From positions 1 through 41,123 of the forward strand of contig NZ_VUNI01000025.1 in NCBI RefSeq assembly GCF_009695765.1: DNA of 41,123 bases, in the 5' to 3' direction. Below the pieces are notes generated by a model, which was not told the DNA's origin, did not search any database, and was given only the letters and a program-made list of their open reading frames with translations. This DNA comes from Roseburia porci. GTDB taxonomy: Bacteria; Bacillota; Clostridia; Lachnospirales; Lachnospiraceae. How positions within the stretch are numbered: the stretch's first letter is position 1; every line of letters begins with the position of its first letter. Both the position numbers and the translations under genes were made by a program. Shown piece after piece: positions 30,633 through 39,879 of the stretch.

Positions 30633-31553
30633 ATGTTTAAAGATATAAAGAATAGTGAAACTTGGGAGAGTATTAAAAAAGTTTCAAAGGGGTGGTCAAG
30701 TGATAACAAATATTTTATCAAGACAAAAGATGGAAAATGCTTATTGCTTAGAATATCCGATATTGAGCAGTATAGTATCAAGCAAAAAGAGTATGAGATT
30801 ATAAAAAAGTATTCAAAGCTTGGTATTAATATGTCTTTGCCTATTGATTTTGGAATTTGCAATAATGAAAAAAATGTATATATGTTGCTTACTTGGGTAG
30901 AGGGTAAAGATTTGGAAGAAATATTACCTACATTGACTGAAAATGAACAGTATCAACTTGGTAGAGAAGCGGGAAAGATTTTGAAGAAAATACATTCCAT
31001 AGTGGTTGAGGAAGATGATTTGCCTAAAGATACAAAAAAACCAAAAAAAATATTACAGTTATCTCGCTATGAGGATTCAAAAGTTAGAATAGATGGAGAT
31101 GAGATTGCTATCAACTATGTAAAGGAAAATATTGACCAAATATGGCGACAGAAACCAGTATATATGCATGGCGACTATCATCCAGGAAATTTAATTTATA
31201 CAAAAGAGGGGGCAATTGGTGTAATAGATTTTAATCGTTGGGAAATAGGCGACCCTTACGAAGAATTTTATAAACTCGAAAGTTTTGGAATTGAAAATAG
31301 TATTCCATATTGTATAGGTCAGATAGATGCTTATTTTGATGATGAAATACCAAATGATTTTTGGATTACACTTGCAGTATATGTTGCACATGCTTCATTA
31401 TATTCAATCAAATGGGCTGAAAAATTTGGACAAGAGGAAATTGATGGAATGGTAGCACGATGTCGTATGGCATTTGAAGACTATGAAGATTTTAATACAT
31501 ATATACCAAAATGGTATACAGATAAGTATAAAAAATGTGCTTTGAGTAAGTAA
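30633..31553 (+). CDS. Aminoglycoside-phosphotransferase-family (APH) kinase
   Basis: A 306-residue protein of the APH/choline-kinase fold. The N lobe has KGWSSDNKYFIKT and LLLRIS (Arg where many kinases have the ATP-binding Lys). The hinge region has MLLTWVEGKDLEE. The catalytic loop is HGDYHPGN with Asp181, and the Mg-binding motif is DFNRW with Asp199. The family phosphorylates small molecules, including aminoglycosides or macrolides, but the substrate cannot be read from sequence, and many members are not resistance genes. It is the last gene before the right att site, a typical cargo position. AAGGTG precedes the ATG. Confidence 0.82.
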   Translation: MFKDIKNSETWESIKKVSKGWSSDNKYFIKTKDGKCLLLRISDIEQYSIKQKEYEIIKKYSKLGINMSLPIDFGICNNEKNVYMLLTWVEGKDLEEILPTLTENEQYQLGREAGKILKKIHSIVVEEDDLPKDTKKPKKILQLSRYEDSKVRIDGDEIAINYVKENIDQIWRQKPVYMHGDYHPGNLIYTKEGAIGVIDFNRWEIGDPYEEFYKLESFGIENSIPYCIGQIDAYFDDEIPNDFWITLAVYVAHASLYSIKWAEKFGQEEIDGMVARCRMAFEDYEDFNTYIPKWYTDKYKKCALSK

Positions 31554-31572
31554 TGAGTAAGTCGAGAAAAAG

Positions 31573-31604
31573 AACCGCTGAACTCCTTTCTTTTAGCGGG
31601 TTTG
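31573..31604 (+). terminator. Terminator-like hairpin at the right end of element B
   Basis: CCGCT (31575-31579) pairs with AGCGG (31595-31599), extended by AA/TT flanks, followed by a short T stretch. Weak. Confidence 0.4.
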
Positions 31605-31619
31605 GGAAATTCGTAGAAC

Positions 31620-31641
31620 TTCGAATCCCCGATGTCTCATT
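31620..31641 (+). other. Right attachment site core (attR of the tandem)
   Basis: Exact 22-bp copy of the tRNA-Lys 3' end. The next 32 bases end in GATTCGAACCACGGA (31660-31674), which also follows the first tRNA-Lys copy (9361-9375). So this is the original chromosomal sequence after the target tRNA. Confidence 0.9.
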
Positions 31642-31679
31642 ATGAGAATCATATATACCGGATTCGAACCACGGACAAC

Positions 31680-31713
31680 AAAAACGTCACTCATTTACCT
31701 GAGTGACGTTTTT
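31680..31713. terminator. Bidirectional terminator, original end of the tRNA operon
   Basis: AAAAACGTCACTCA pairs with TGAGTGACGTTTTT over 14 bases, loop TTTACC. It can serve the tRNA operon from the left and the hemerythrin gene from the right. Confidence 0.9.
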
Positions 31714-31714
31714 G

Positions 31715-32530
31715 TTATTTAACGGGAATCTGTTTATCCATCCGGAGAATATGCTGTATGAGCCATTTGGTTAAGAAATCAATAAGGTCGTGCAGATATT
31801 TTTCCGGATCTTCATCAAGCTGTAACTGGTTAATGCTTCCAAGTTTTTCAATAAAAGCATTATGGGCATTCTGCTGGGCGGCAAGTCCGTCATAATGGAT
31901 GCTTTCCATATATTCTTCTTCATCATGGAAATGCATTTCCGTATATTCTTTCAGTTCATTTAACAGTTCCATGACATTATCATAGCCGAATTCCGGATTA
32001 TAAGATTCAACCAGAGTATTGGCTTTGTCAATAATATGGAAAAGCTGTTCGTGTTCCAGATCGACCATTTCAATTCCAGTCCGGTATTCATCTGTAAAAG
32101 CAAATACGTTTTCCTGTGTCATCCATTCTTCCATCGGCTCAAACTGTCCGATCTGGATATCACTTCCAAGGATGTGTTTATAGAGCCATTTTGTAATGAA
32201 ATCAATCAGCTCCAGGAGTGTTTCACGCTGGGTGGAAACGTCAATGGATGAAAAATCATATTCTGCAAGCTTATCCTTAAAATGTTTATGCTGGATTCTC
32301 TGGGAGATCAGTTCCGGATCGCGGATCTCGATCATGTAATCTTCCTCATGCTTAAAATGCGTAGCGGCATAAGCCTGAAGCTCTAATAAGAGAGCCTGAA
32401 CCTTTGCACTGTAATCTTCTTCAGTATTTTGCAGTAATTCATAAGCATCATTTAAAAGAGAAAATAAATGTGCATGTTCGTTATCAATGCGTTCTACCCC
32501 GATTTTACAATCATCTGTAAACTGTATCAT
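31715..32530 (-). CDS. Tandem bacteriohemerythrin (two domains)
   Basis: A 271-residue cytoplasmic protein with two hemerythrin domains. Domain 1 (about 1-130) has His19, His58, Glu62, His81, His119 and Asp124; domain 2 (about 140-268) has His160, His200, Glu204, His223, His260 and Asp265. The usual pattern has a further His 15 residues after the Glu; both domains have Gln there (Gln77, Gln219). Hemerythrins hold a di-iron site that binds O2 or, in anaerobes, may sense or scavenge O2, NO or peroxide. The loss of one ligand in both halves suggests altered chemistry. A single gene; strong terminator downstream. Confidence 0.88.
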   Translation of the reverse strand: MIQFTDDCKIGVERIDNEHAHLFSLLNDAYELLQNTEEDYSAKVQALLLELQAYAATHFKHEEDYMIEIRDPELISQRIQHKHFKDKLAEYDFSSIDVSTQRETLLELIDFITKWLYKHILGSDIQIGQFEPMEEWMTQENVFAFTDEYRTGIEMVDLEHEQLFHIIDKANTLVESYNPEFGYDNVMELLNELKEYTEMHFHDEEEYMESIHYDGLAAQQNAHNAFIEKLGSINQLQLDEDPEKYLHDLIDFLTKWLIQHILRMDKQIPVK

Positions 32531-32604
32531 AAGTATACCTTCTTTCTGTCTAAGACGGATGCTTCCTGTGATGACTTGAGTATACCACGGCAGATGGAGG
32601 CGGT

Positions 32605-33813
32605 CTAGTTAGAAAAGCCAGGTTTTAAATTTTGTTCATACAGGAAACAGGTATGAATTAACCGGAAAATCTGCTCTGCGGTATCGGCGAGATTTTTTCG
32701 GGCAGTTTCTGTGGACATAGCTTCTTCACGGGTGACAACATTTTTTAAGATTGGAAAAAATGCATCAATTCCGGATGCATTGCATACATGGGCACCATCG
32801 GTGACACAGCCGGATAGCGCAATGACTGGCAGATCATAGCGTTTGGCAATTCTGGCAACGCCGACAGGTGCCTTTCCCATTGCGGTCTGGTCATCTAATC
32901 TGCCTTCTCCAGTAATAACAATATCTGAATTTTTGATGAAATCCTCAAGATGCGTCTCTTCAAGAACGATGTCAATTCCGGGTTCAAGTGCAGCATTCAA
33001 AAATACATGAAATGCAAAACCAAGACCGCCGGCAGCTCCTGCACCGGGAAAATCAGAATTGTTGCAAGTGGAAGAGTTCATTACAGGACAGGCAATCCTG
33101 GCATAGTTTTTGAGCCAGTGATCCATCTCGGAAATCATATCCGGAGAAGCTCCTTTCTGAGGCCCAAAGATTGCACTGCATCCATTTGTGCCACAAAGTG
33201 GATTGGTGACATCACATGCAATCCGGAAATGACAGTCCTTCAGTTCAGGAAGAACCTGTTCACAATGGATGGAAGCAAGGTCTTTCAGACCAATGGCACC
33301 GCGTGGAATAGGCTGGTTATTTTTATCAAGAAACTGGAAGCCAAGAGCCTGGAGCATTCCAACACCACCATCGTTGGTAGCGCTTCCGCCGATCCCAATA
33401 ATAAAATTCCGGCATCCATTTTGTATGGCATCGGCAATCACTTCGCCAACACCATATGTGGTTGTATAAAGAGGATTACGCCTGTTTTCCGGAACAAGCG
33501 TGATCCCGGCAGCACCGGACATTTCAATGATCGCTGTTTTGGATGGAGCCTGGGAAGTTTCATCTGAATTGTGAAAAATTCCATAATGACAGAGAACCGG
33601 CTCAGATAAAGGTCCGGTCACGGTGATGTCATGTAATTCGCCTCCCATACCGGAGGTTAAAGCCAAAACGGTGCCTTCACCGCCATCCGCAATGGGACAG
33701 ACCTGAACAGATGCATCCGGGAAAACTCTTAAAATTCCTTCCGAAGCACTTTGACCGGCTTCGATAGAAGAAAGACTGCCTTTGAATGAATCGATTGCTA
33801 TGGTTACTCGCAT
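32605..33813 (-). CDS. glxK: Glycerate kinase (GarK/GlxK family)
   Basis: A 402-residue enzyme of the bacterial glycerate kinase family, which phosphorylates D-glycerate with ATP (2-phosphoglycerate product in characterised members). Signatures are the start VTIAIDSFKGSLSS, CPIADGGEGT, the Gly-rich GIGGSATNDGGVGML and the late DIVITGEGRLDDQT. I start at ATG 33813, where GGAGGCG lies 5 bases upstream and the family N terminus (MRVTIAIDSFKGS) begins; a longer frame to 33852 adds an unrelated extension. It is transcribed away from the YfcE gene. No glycerate transporter gene adjoins it. Confidence 0.93.
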   Translation of the reverse strand: MRVTIAIDSFKGSLSSIEAGQSASEGILRVFPDASVQVCPIADGGEGTVLALTSGMGGELHDITVTGPLSEPVLCHYGIFHNSDETSQAPSKTAIIEMSGAAGITLVPENRRNPLYTTTYGVGEVIADAIQNGCRNFIIGIGGSATNDGGVGMLQALGFQFLDKNNQPIPRGAIGLKDLASIHCEQVLPELKDCHFRIACDVTNPLCGTNGCSAIFGPQKGASPDMISEMDHWLKNYARIACPVMNSSTCNNSDFPGAGAAGGLGFAFHVFLNAALEPGIDIVLEETHLEDFIKNSDIVITGEGRLDDQTAMGKAPVGVARIAKRYDLPVIALSGCVTDGAHVCNASGIDAFFPILKNVVTREEAMSTETARKNLADTAEQIFRLIHTCFLYEQNLKPGFSN

Positions 33814-33877
33814 TTTACGCCTCCAGAAGTAGATATTTACTATACTAATCATAACAAAAAATATGCAAAATGGAACA

Positions 33878-33907
33878 TTGTATTGAAAATCAGAGTAATG
33901 ATATAAT
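33878..33907 (+). promoter_or_regulatory. Promoter of the phosphodiesterase gene
   Basis: TATAAT (33902-33907) with TTGTAT (33878-33883) 18 bases upstream; GGAGGAA and the ATG at 33945 follow. Confidence 0.6.
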
Positions 33908-33944
33908 GTACGGAGATAAACTTTTTATTCGGAGGAATTGCTAA

Positions 33945-34481
33945 ATGAAATGGATGATCGCATCGGATATTCACGGTTCAGAATATTATTGCAGGGAACT
34001 CTGCACGGCATATGACAGAGAGAAAGCGGACCGCCTGCTGTTGCTTGGGGATATTCTGTATCATGGACCAAGAAATGATCTTCCAAGGGAATACAATCCT
34101 AAGAAGGTGATTGAGCTTTTGAATGCAAGAAAACAGGATATTCTTTGTGTGCGTGGCAATTGCGATACAGAAGTGGACCAGATGGTTCTGGAATTTCCAA
34201 TTCTGGCGGATTATTGCGTGATCGCAGAGGGCAAACAGTTGATTTATGCGACACATGGTCACATTTTCCATGAAGATCATCTGCCACCATTGCATAAAGG
34301 GGATATTCTGCTGCACGGACATACACACGTACCGAAATGTGTTGAGCATGAAGAGTATACGTATATGAATCCGGGGTCTGTGTCCATCCCGAAAGAAGGA
34401 AGCTGGCATGGATATATGATACTTGAAAACGGACATTTTCTATGGAAGGATCTGGACGGAAATATCCAGATGGAAAGATAA
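33945..34481 (+). CDS. yfcE: YfcE-family metallophosphoesterase (phosphodiesterase)
   Basis: A 178-residue calcineurin-like enzyme. Metal-binding motifs in order are SDIHGS (Asp8, His10), LLLGDILYHGP, RGNCD, THGH and HGHTH. E. coli YfcE hydrolyses phosphodiesters with manganese and its natural substrate is unknown. The length (about 180) and all metal ligands match. GGAGGAA lies 8 bases before the ATG. The LysR regulator gene starts 12 bases after the stop, so they may be co-transcribed. Confidence 0.92.
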   Translation: MKWMIASDIHGSEYYCRELCTAYDREKADRLLLLGDILYHGPRNDLPREYNPKKVIELLNARKQDILCVRGNCDTEVDQMVLEFPILADYCVIAEGKQLIYATHGHIFHEDHLPPLHKGDILLHGHTHVPKCVEHEEYTYMNPGSVSIPKEGSWHGYMILENGHFLWKDLDGNIQMER

Positions 34482-34493
34482 AAGGAAGGCAGT

Positions 34494-35390
34494 ATGACAT
34501 TACAGCAGTTAAAATATGTGACGACAGTTGCGGAGACTGGAACGATCACCGATGCGGCAGCGAAACTTTATATCTCACAGCCAAGTCTGACGAGTGCAAT
34601 CCAGCAGCTGGAAAAAGAAATGAACATTGTGATTTTTCACAGGACTAATAAAGGAATTACGCCATCCAGAGAAGGAGAAGTCTTTTTAGGCTATGCAAGG
34701 CAGGTATTGGAGCAGGCAGCAATTCTTGAAGATAAGTACAAAGGCAATGACGGCGGGAAAAGACAGTTCTGTGTGTCAACCCAGCATTATTCGTTTGCGG
34801 TGAATGCATTTGTGGATCTGATCAAAAAATACGGTCAGGATGAATATGATTTCAGCCTGAGAGAGACGCAGACATATGAGATCATTGAGGATGTTGCGCG
34901 CATGAAGAGTGAGATCGGCATATTATATTTGAATGAGTTTAATGAGAAAGTCATCCGCAAGATTTTAAAGGAGCAGAAGCTGAGCTTTCAGGAGCTTTTC
35001 GTTGCAAAACCACATGTATTTATCAGCAGTGGACATCCACTTGCAGGGAAAAAGTCGGTCTCTGCTTCGGATCTTGAGCCATATCCGTTTTTGTCGTTTG
35101 AACAGGGCGAACACAATTCTTTTTATTTTTCCGAAGAAATATTTGCGCAGGAAGAGCGAAAGAAAAACATACGAGTACGCGACCGCGCAACACTGTTTAA
35201 TCTGTTGATCGGCCTGAATGGTTACACGGTATGCAGTGGTGTGATTGACAAGAAACTGAATGGACAGGATATTATTGCAGTTCCACTTGAAGATGATCAG
35301 GACATGCACATTGGTTATATCATGCATCAGAAGGGACAACTGGGAAGGCTTGCTTCAACATATCTGGAAGCTCTCAGAAAATATATCTGA
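34494..35390 (+). CDS. LysR-family transcriptional regulator
   Basis: A 298-residue regulator. Residues 1-60 are the LysR winged helix-turn-helix (LKYVTTVAETGTITDAAAKL, then SQPSLTSAIQQLEKEM); about 90-295 is the periplasmic-binding-like sensor domain. LysR proteins bind DNA as tetramers and respond to a small effector. The MFS gene 29 bases downstream on the same strand is the likely target or partner. AAGGAAGG precedes the ATG. The effector cannot be predicted. Confidence 0.93.
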   Translation: MTLQQLKYVTTVAETGTITDAAAKLYISQPSLTSAIQQLEKEMNIVIFHRTNKGITPSREGEVFLGYARQVLEQAAILEDKYKGNDGGKRQFCVSTQHYSFAVNAFVDLIKKYGQDEYDFSLRETQTYEIIEDVARMKSEIGILYLNEFNEKVIRKILKEQKLSFQELFVAKPHVFISSGHPLAGKKSVSASDLEPYPFLSFEQGEHNSFYFSEEIFAQEERKKNIRVRDRATLFNLLIGLNGYTVCSGVIDKKLNGQDIIAVPLEDDQDMHIGYIMHQKGQLGRLASTYLEALRKYI

Positions 35391-35419
35391 CCATAAAAAA
35401 TGATTTTGGAGAATCAGTT

Positions 35420-36592
35420 ATGAATAAGAATTATCAGAGAACAATGTATGCATGTTTTGCAGGATATATTGTTCAGGCGATTGTAAATAATTTTGTGCCT
35501 CTTTTGTTTTTAACATTTGAGGGAACCTATGGAATCGAAATGAGCCGGATCACAATGCTGATTACGCTGAATTTTGGTGTTCAGCTTGTGGTAGACCTTT
35601 TGTCGGCTGGATTTGTAGATAAGATCGGATATCGGATCTCTATTGTACTTGCTCATATATTTTCAGCAGCAGGGCTGGCTGGACTTGTTTTTCTGTCTGA
35701 GATTTTGCCGGATGCATATACCGGGCTTTGCATTTCCGTAGTGATCTATGCACTTGGCGGCGGACTGATCGAGGTTTTGATCAGCCCGATCATGGAAAGC
35801 TGTCCGACGGACAATAAGGAAAAGGCAATGAGTCTTCTGCATTCTTTTTACTGTTGGGGACATGTTGGGGTTGTGCTGCTATCTACGATATTTTTTCGCC
35901 TGGCAGGAATTGAAAACTGGAGAATCCTTACACTTTTGTGGGTAGTGATACCTGTCGTGAATGGAATCGTATTTTTGAAAAGCCCGATCGCACCACTGAT
36001 CGAAGAGGGAGAGAGCGGGCTTTCCATGAAGGAATTATTCCGGAACAAGATCTTCTGGCTTCTTATGCTTATGATGTTATGTGCAGGGGCAAGTGAACAG
36101 TCAGTAAGCCAGTGGGCATCTACTTTTGCAGAGCTGGGGCTTGGGGTGACCAAAACAATCGGTGATCTGGCCGGACCGATGGCTTTTGCAATATTGATGG
36201 GAAGTGCACGTGCTTTTTACGGGAAGTTTGGGGACAAGCTGAATCTGGACAGATTTATGATTGCGAGCGGCGGACTCTGTGTGTTCTCATATCTTTGCAT
36301 TGCACTTGCACCATCACCGGTGGTGTCATTGGCTGGCTGTGCCATTTGTGGTCTGTCCGTTGGAATTATGTGGCCAGGAAGCTTCAGCAAGGCGTCTGCA
36401 GCGATTCGAAATGGTGGGACTGCGATGTTTGCACTGCTTGCGCTTGCCGGAGATCTGGGCTGTTCCGGCGGACCGACTCTGGTCGGATACGTGTCAAGTG
36501 CAGCAGCAGATAATCTGAGAATCGGAATCCTTGCAGCAATTGTATTTCCGGTATTGCTGATCGCAGCAATCTGTTTTACAAAAAAGAAATAA
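35420..36592 (+). CDS. MFS transporter
   Basis: A 390-residue membrane protein with about 12 hydrophobic segments and a central hydrophilic loop (about 196-206). Small-residue-rich helices ([38 protein letters not shown]) are typical of the FucP/sugar-porter-like MFS group common in Firmicutes. It moves a small solute across the cytoplasmic membrane; the substrate is unknown. It is probably controlled by the LysR gene before it. GGAG lies about 9 bases before the ATG. Its 3' end overlaps the superoxide dismutase remnant on the other strand by 17 bases. Confidence 0.88.
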   Translation: MNKNYQRTMYACFAGYIVQAIVNNFVPLLFLTFEGTYGIEMSRITMLITLNFGVQLVVDLLSAGFVDKIGYRISIVLAHIFSAAGLAGLVFLSEILPDAYTGLCISVVIYALGGGLIEVLISPIMESCPTDNKEKAMSLLHSFYCWGHVGVVLLSTIFFRLAGIENWRILTLLWVVIPVVNGIVFLKSPIAPLIEEGESGLSMKELFRNKIFWLLMLMMLCAGASEQSVSQWASTFAELGLGVTKTIGDLAGPMAFAILMGSARAFYGKFGDKLNLDRFMIASGGLCVFSYLCIALAPSPVVSLAGCAICGLSVGIMWPGSFSKASAAIRNGGTAMFALLALAGDLGCSGGPTLVGYVSSAAADNLRIGILAAIVFPVLLIAAICFTKKK

Positions 36593-36873
36593 ATTCTTCA
36601 TAGATCCTGTTTGCGTTGCTCCAGTGAACAACCTGAAACCAGTCGGCAATGTAGTCTTTTCGAAGGTTATAATGTTTCAGATAATAGGCATGTTCCCACA
36701 CATCAATATTTAAAAGTGGGGTAAGCCGGAGTGGAAGAGGAGTATCCTGATTGGCAAGTGGAAGGATCTGCAGATGACCGGTCATGATGCAGATGCATCG
36801 TCAAAGTATCGATATAAGGCTCCAATGCATCATATGCATATGGGAGCGGTGGATTGGTGAAAGGATAGTTCAT
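36576..36873 (-). pseudogene. Superoxide dismutase (Fe/Mn) remnant with internal deletion
   Basis: From ATG 36873 (AAAGGA upstream) the frame gives 31 residues of an Fe/Mn superoxide dismutase N terminus ([20 protein letters not shown], then MHLHHD). It then jumps at about 36783 into another frame that reads the dismutase C terminus ([14 protein letters not shown], then [13 protein letters not shown] and [12 protein letters not shown]). About 100 central residues, including the second iron ligand, are missing, and the two halves are out of frame. CATCTGCA occurs on both sides of the junction. The gene cannot make an active enzyme. Confidence 0.85.
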
Positions 36874-36964
36874 GGTGTGAAATCCTTTTCTTTTTAGTGT
36901 ATGCGATTTATAATTAGAAGGTACAACAGAAAACATTCGTATAGTTTTGAAAGAGGATAGATTG

Positions 36965-38182
36965 GTGAAAATAGATATCATTGGACTTTTGATTTCATTT
37001 TCCTATGCATTAGACTGTGTGGAGAGTGAACTGATTCATGTTACAACAGGACATGCAAAGCGTGTTGCATACATGAGCATCTGTATTGCACAGGAAATGG
37101 AAATTTCAGGGAATGCTATTCAGGATCTGGCGGCCTGTGCGCTGATGCATGACAATGCGCTGACGCAGTATATTGCAGAAGAGTATCACAACGAGCCCTT
37201 CATTGCGAGCGCAAAACAGCCGCCTAGAAGGATCGGACTTCATTGTATTTATGGAGAGCGGAATATGCGGAAATATCCGTTTCACACCGACATGACAAAT
37301 GTGATCCTGTATCATCATGAGAAAGCGGATGGAACGGGACCATTTGAAAAAAAATGGAATGAGGTGCATCTTTTTGCAAGGATCATACATATGTGTGATG
37401 TGCTGGATGGATTTTTTCAGGCGGACAATTATGCAGAACATGTGTGGGAAAATGCCAAGGATTTTGTAAAACAGCATGAAAATACATGGTTTGACAGTGA
37501 GTGTGTGGCGGCGCTTCAGCGGGTTGCAAAAGAAAAATACGTTGGATTGTTAGAGTCGGGGGAATTTACAAATCAGCTGTGGGAGATGCTGCCAAGACAG
37601 AAAGAAGAGTATAGCTTTGAAGTGCTAAAAGACCTGACGGACATATTTGCCGGGATTACGGATTACAAATCGCATTTTACGAGTCAGCACTCGATCGGTG
37701 TTGCAAAGAGTGCATACCGGCTTTCGCTTTTTATGGGAATGGATATGGATACTGCCCAGAAAATGTATATTGCAGGGGCATTGCATGATATTGGAAAGAT
37801 TACGATCAAAAATGATATTCTGGAGAAACCGGACAAACTGACGGAAAAAGAATATGACAGCATGAAAGATCATGCGTGGTACACCTATAAGATGCTGCAT
37901 CAGGTTGCGGGCTTTGAAGAGATTACCAGGTGGGCTGCATTACATCACGAAAGACTGGATGGAAGCGGGTATCCATTTGGTTATACGGCAAAGGACCTTG
38001 GAGTTCAGGAACGCATGATGGCATGTGTGGATATTTTTCAGGCACTGACCGAGGAACGTCCGTATAAAAAAGGAATGGCAAAGGAGCAGGCCTTTGCCAT
38101 TATGAGGGATATGGCCGCCAAAAACTGGATCGACGGTGAGATTACAGAAAAACTGATTGATTGTTATTGCACAACAGTATAA
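36965..38182 (+). CDS. Double-HD protein with C-terminal HD-GYP domain
   Basis: About 405 residues. The N-terminal half is a diverged HD domain ([13 protein letters not shown] and [12 protein letters not shown]). The C-terminal half is a full HD-GYP domain with LHDIGK, a second His region (DHAWYTY), [13 protein letters not shown] and a DIFQAL segment. HD-GYP enzymes hydrolyse cyclic di-GMP or related dinucleotides. No membrane or receiver domain is present, so the N-terminal HD probably plays a sensing or dimer role. The start is uncertain: GTG at 36965 has GAGGA 8 bases upstream; TTG codons at 36962 and 36947 are alternatives. It converges on the ABC gene with a 19-base overlap. Confidence 0.88.
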   Translation: MKIDIIGLLISFSYALDCVESELIHVTTGHAKRVAYMSICIAQEMEISGNAIQDLAACALMHDNALTQYIAEEYHNEPFIASAKQPPRRIGLHCIYGERNMRKYPFHTDMTNVILYHHEKADGTGPFEKKWNEVHLFARIIHMCDVLDGFFQADNYAEHVWENAKDFVKQHENTWFDSECVAALQRVAKEKYVGLLESGEFTNQLWEMLPRQKEEYSFEVLKDLTDIFAGITDYKSHFTSQHSIGVAKSAYRLSLFMGMDMDTAQKMYIAGALHDIGKITIKNDILEKPDKLTEKEYDSMKDHAWYTYKMLHQVAGFEEITRWAALHHERLDGSGYPFGYTAKDLGVQERMMACVDIFQALTEERPYKKGMAKEQAFAIMRDMAAKNWIDGEITEKLIDCYCTTV

Positions 38183-39879
38183 AGTGCATAGAAATAATCT
38201 TTCTTTGCCATCAGTTCATCGAAGGTTCCCTGTTCGGTAAGACTGCCATCTTTCATGACCAGAATACGGTCGTAGCGTTTCAAAAGGGCTTCGTCAAGAG
38301 AATGTGTGATCACAACACGTGTGATGCCTTTGAGATCCAGAATATCGCTGGAGACCTGATAAGCGGTCTGTGGATCGAGGGCAGCAGTGACTTCATCCGC
38401 AAAGAGGACAGCAGAATTTTTAAGCAGGCTTCGTGCAATGGAAATTCGCTGTTTCTCGCCTCCGGATAAGCCTTTTCCATTTTCACCGCAAAGATACTGG
38501 TCACCGCGTTTTTCCATGAGCGTATTTAAGTGCGCATGGTCGATCGCTGAGTGGATTGCATCCTTCGGGAAATTGCGGAACATGGTGATGTTATCACGGA
38601 TAGATGCGTTAAATACAAAGACGTTCTGCTGAATGATGGAGATCAGGCGATAGAGGGAAGAACTGCTGATCTCACGCAGTTCGGTATGGTCAAAACGAAT
38701 CTCGCCGGAATAATTGGAATTGGATGCCATCAGAAGATTTAAAAGTGTGGATTTTCCGCTCCCGCTGCCTCCGACAATGGCATAAGATTTTCCTGCTTCC
38801 AGTGTGGTTGAAATATCGTGCAGAATTTCTTTGTTTTCCTCATAGCCGAAGGATACGTGGGAAAGACGGATTCCATCGGTAAGGGTATGGATATCGGTTC
38901 CACCGTCTTTTTCGTTGTTTTGTTCCAGTGCATCAGCGAGTTTGCCGATCAGTCCTTTTGCAGCCTTACGGCTTGCGAGAAGTCCAGGAAGTTCTGCGAT
39001 TGGATCAACAAGAAATCCCATGAGGTTTACAAACATGATGACAGTACCCGGTGTGAGTCCATGTCCGGCGACAGAGAGGTAAGTGCCGACAATAAATACA
39101 CCCAGCTGGGCGAAGATTCCAGTGGTAGCGCCGATCATGGACACCATGTTTTTGATACGGCGGCGGTGAAATTTTTCTTTTTCCAGCGTCTGGTTATTTC
39201 CGGCAAAAAGCTGAAAGATCTCTTTTTCTGCCTGAAAGCTTTTGACAACGGTGAAACCGGTAAGGCAGTCTGTCAGAGAGGAGGTAAAATCTTTGTTGCG
39301 GTCCGATACTTTGCGTTCTGCAGGGGCAAGTTTATTTCCGGTCATGACAGAAGCGGCCAGCGGCAGAATGGTAAGGCCGGCGGAAATGGCTGTCATAAGC
39401 GGAGAATACCAGAGCATCATGCCAAGTGAACCCACAAACATGACAAATTTGGTGATCAGTGTAAACTGCTGGGAAATATAATCATTCTCAATGCTTGTGG
39501 CATCGTTGGTCAGAGCAGAGAGATAGGTGGCAGTCGTCTCATCACTGAAGGAAGCGATGCCCTTCTGGGTCAGTTTCTGAAATGCTAAATCTTTGTACTG
39601 ACGGATCGCTTTTTCGATATATTGTGGCTCCGATATGTAATCAAGGAGCAGGCTTCCGATACAAAGGAAGATGAATCCGATACTGATGAGAGTTAGGGTT
39701 TTTAAAGTAAAGCATCCGGAAGAACCGGATGCGGCGTCAATCAACTGCTGGATCAGCCATGAGAGGATCAGATTGAGTGATCCGGTCAGCAGGGATGCGA
39801 TGATTGCGATGGTAAAAAATAGTTTGTTTTTGTGATAAAATTGTTCGATCAACTGCTTTTTAAGCGGTTTCTGTTTCAT
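38164..39879 (-). CDS. ABC transporter, fused permease and ATPase
   Basis: A 571-residue half-transporter of the exporter type. Residues 1-310 hold six membrane helices, the first at about 20-45. The ATPase has Walker A GGSGSGKST (370-378), signature LSGGEKQR (471-478), Walker B ending in Asp495-Glu496 (VLFADE), and the switch His in ITHSLDEAL. It would work as a homodimer, exporting a small compound or peptide; the substrate is unknown. It overlaps the upstream XRE-TPR gene by 20 bases, so the two form an operon, and regulation by that protein is likely. GGAGAT lies 10 bases before the ATG. Confidence 0.92.
   Translation of the reverse strand: MKQKPLKKQLIEQFYHKNKLFFTIAIIASLLTGSLNLILSWLIQQLIDAASGSSGCFTLKTLTLISIGFIFLCIGSLLLDYISEPQYIEKAIRQYKDLAFQKLTQKGIASFSDETTATYLSALTNDATSIENDYISQQFTLITKFVMFVGSLGMMLWYSPLMTAISAGLTILPLAASVMTGNKLAPAERKVSDRNKDFTSSLTDCLTGFTVVKSFQAEKEIFQLFAGNNQTLEKEKFHRRRIKNMVSMIGATTGIFAQLGVFIVGTYLSVAGHGLTPGTVIMFVNLMGFLVDPIAELPGLLASRKAAKGLIGKLADALEQNNEKDGGTDIHTLTDGIRLSHVSFGYEENKEILHDISTTLEAGKSYAIVGGSGSGKSTLLNLLMASNSNYSGEIRFDHTELREISSSSLYRLISIIQQNVFVFNASIRDNITMFRNFPKDAIHSAIDHAHLNTLMEKRGDQYLCGENGKGLSGGEKQRISIARSLLKNSAVLFADEVTAALDPQTAYQVSSDILDLKGITRVVITHSLDEALLKRYDRILVMKDGSLTEQGTFDELMAKKDYFYALYTVVQ

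Larger units (their letters stand above)
26690..31641 (-). mobile_element. Element B: integrative mobilizable element with APH-family cargo
   Basis: A 4.9-kb insertion bounded by the middle and right copies of the tRNA-Lys core. It holds a Tn916-type tyrosine integrase next to the left end, two small genes, a MobV relaxase with an upstream hairpin region that is a candidate oriT, a 51-residue gene probably linked to mobilisation, a protein resembling a primase N-terminal domain, and an aminoglycoside-phosphotransferase-family gene. There are no type IV secretion genes, so transfer would need a helper. Confidence 0.85.

Noticed and set aside
34965-35339. 124-codon minus-strand frame inside the LysR gene
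   Set aside because: It is a shadow of the well-supported LysR reading frame and has no domain of its own.
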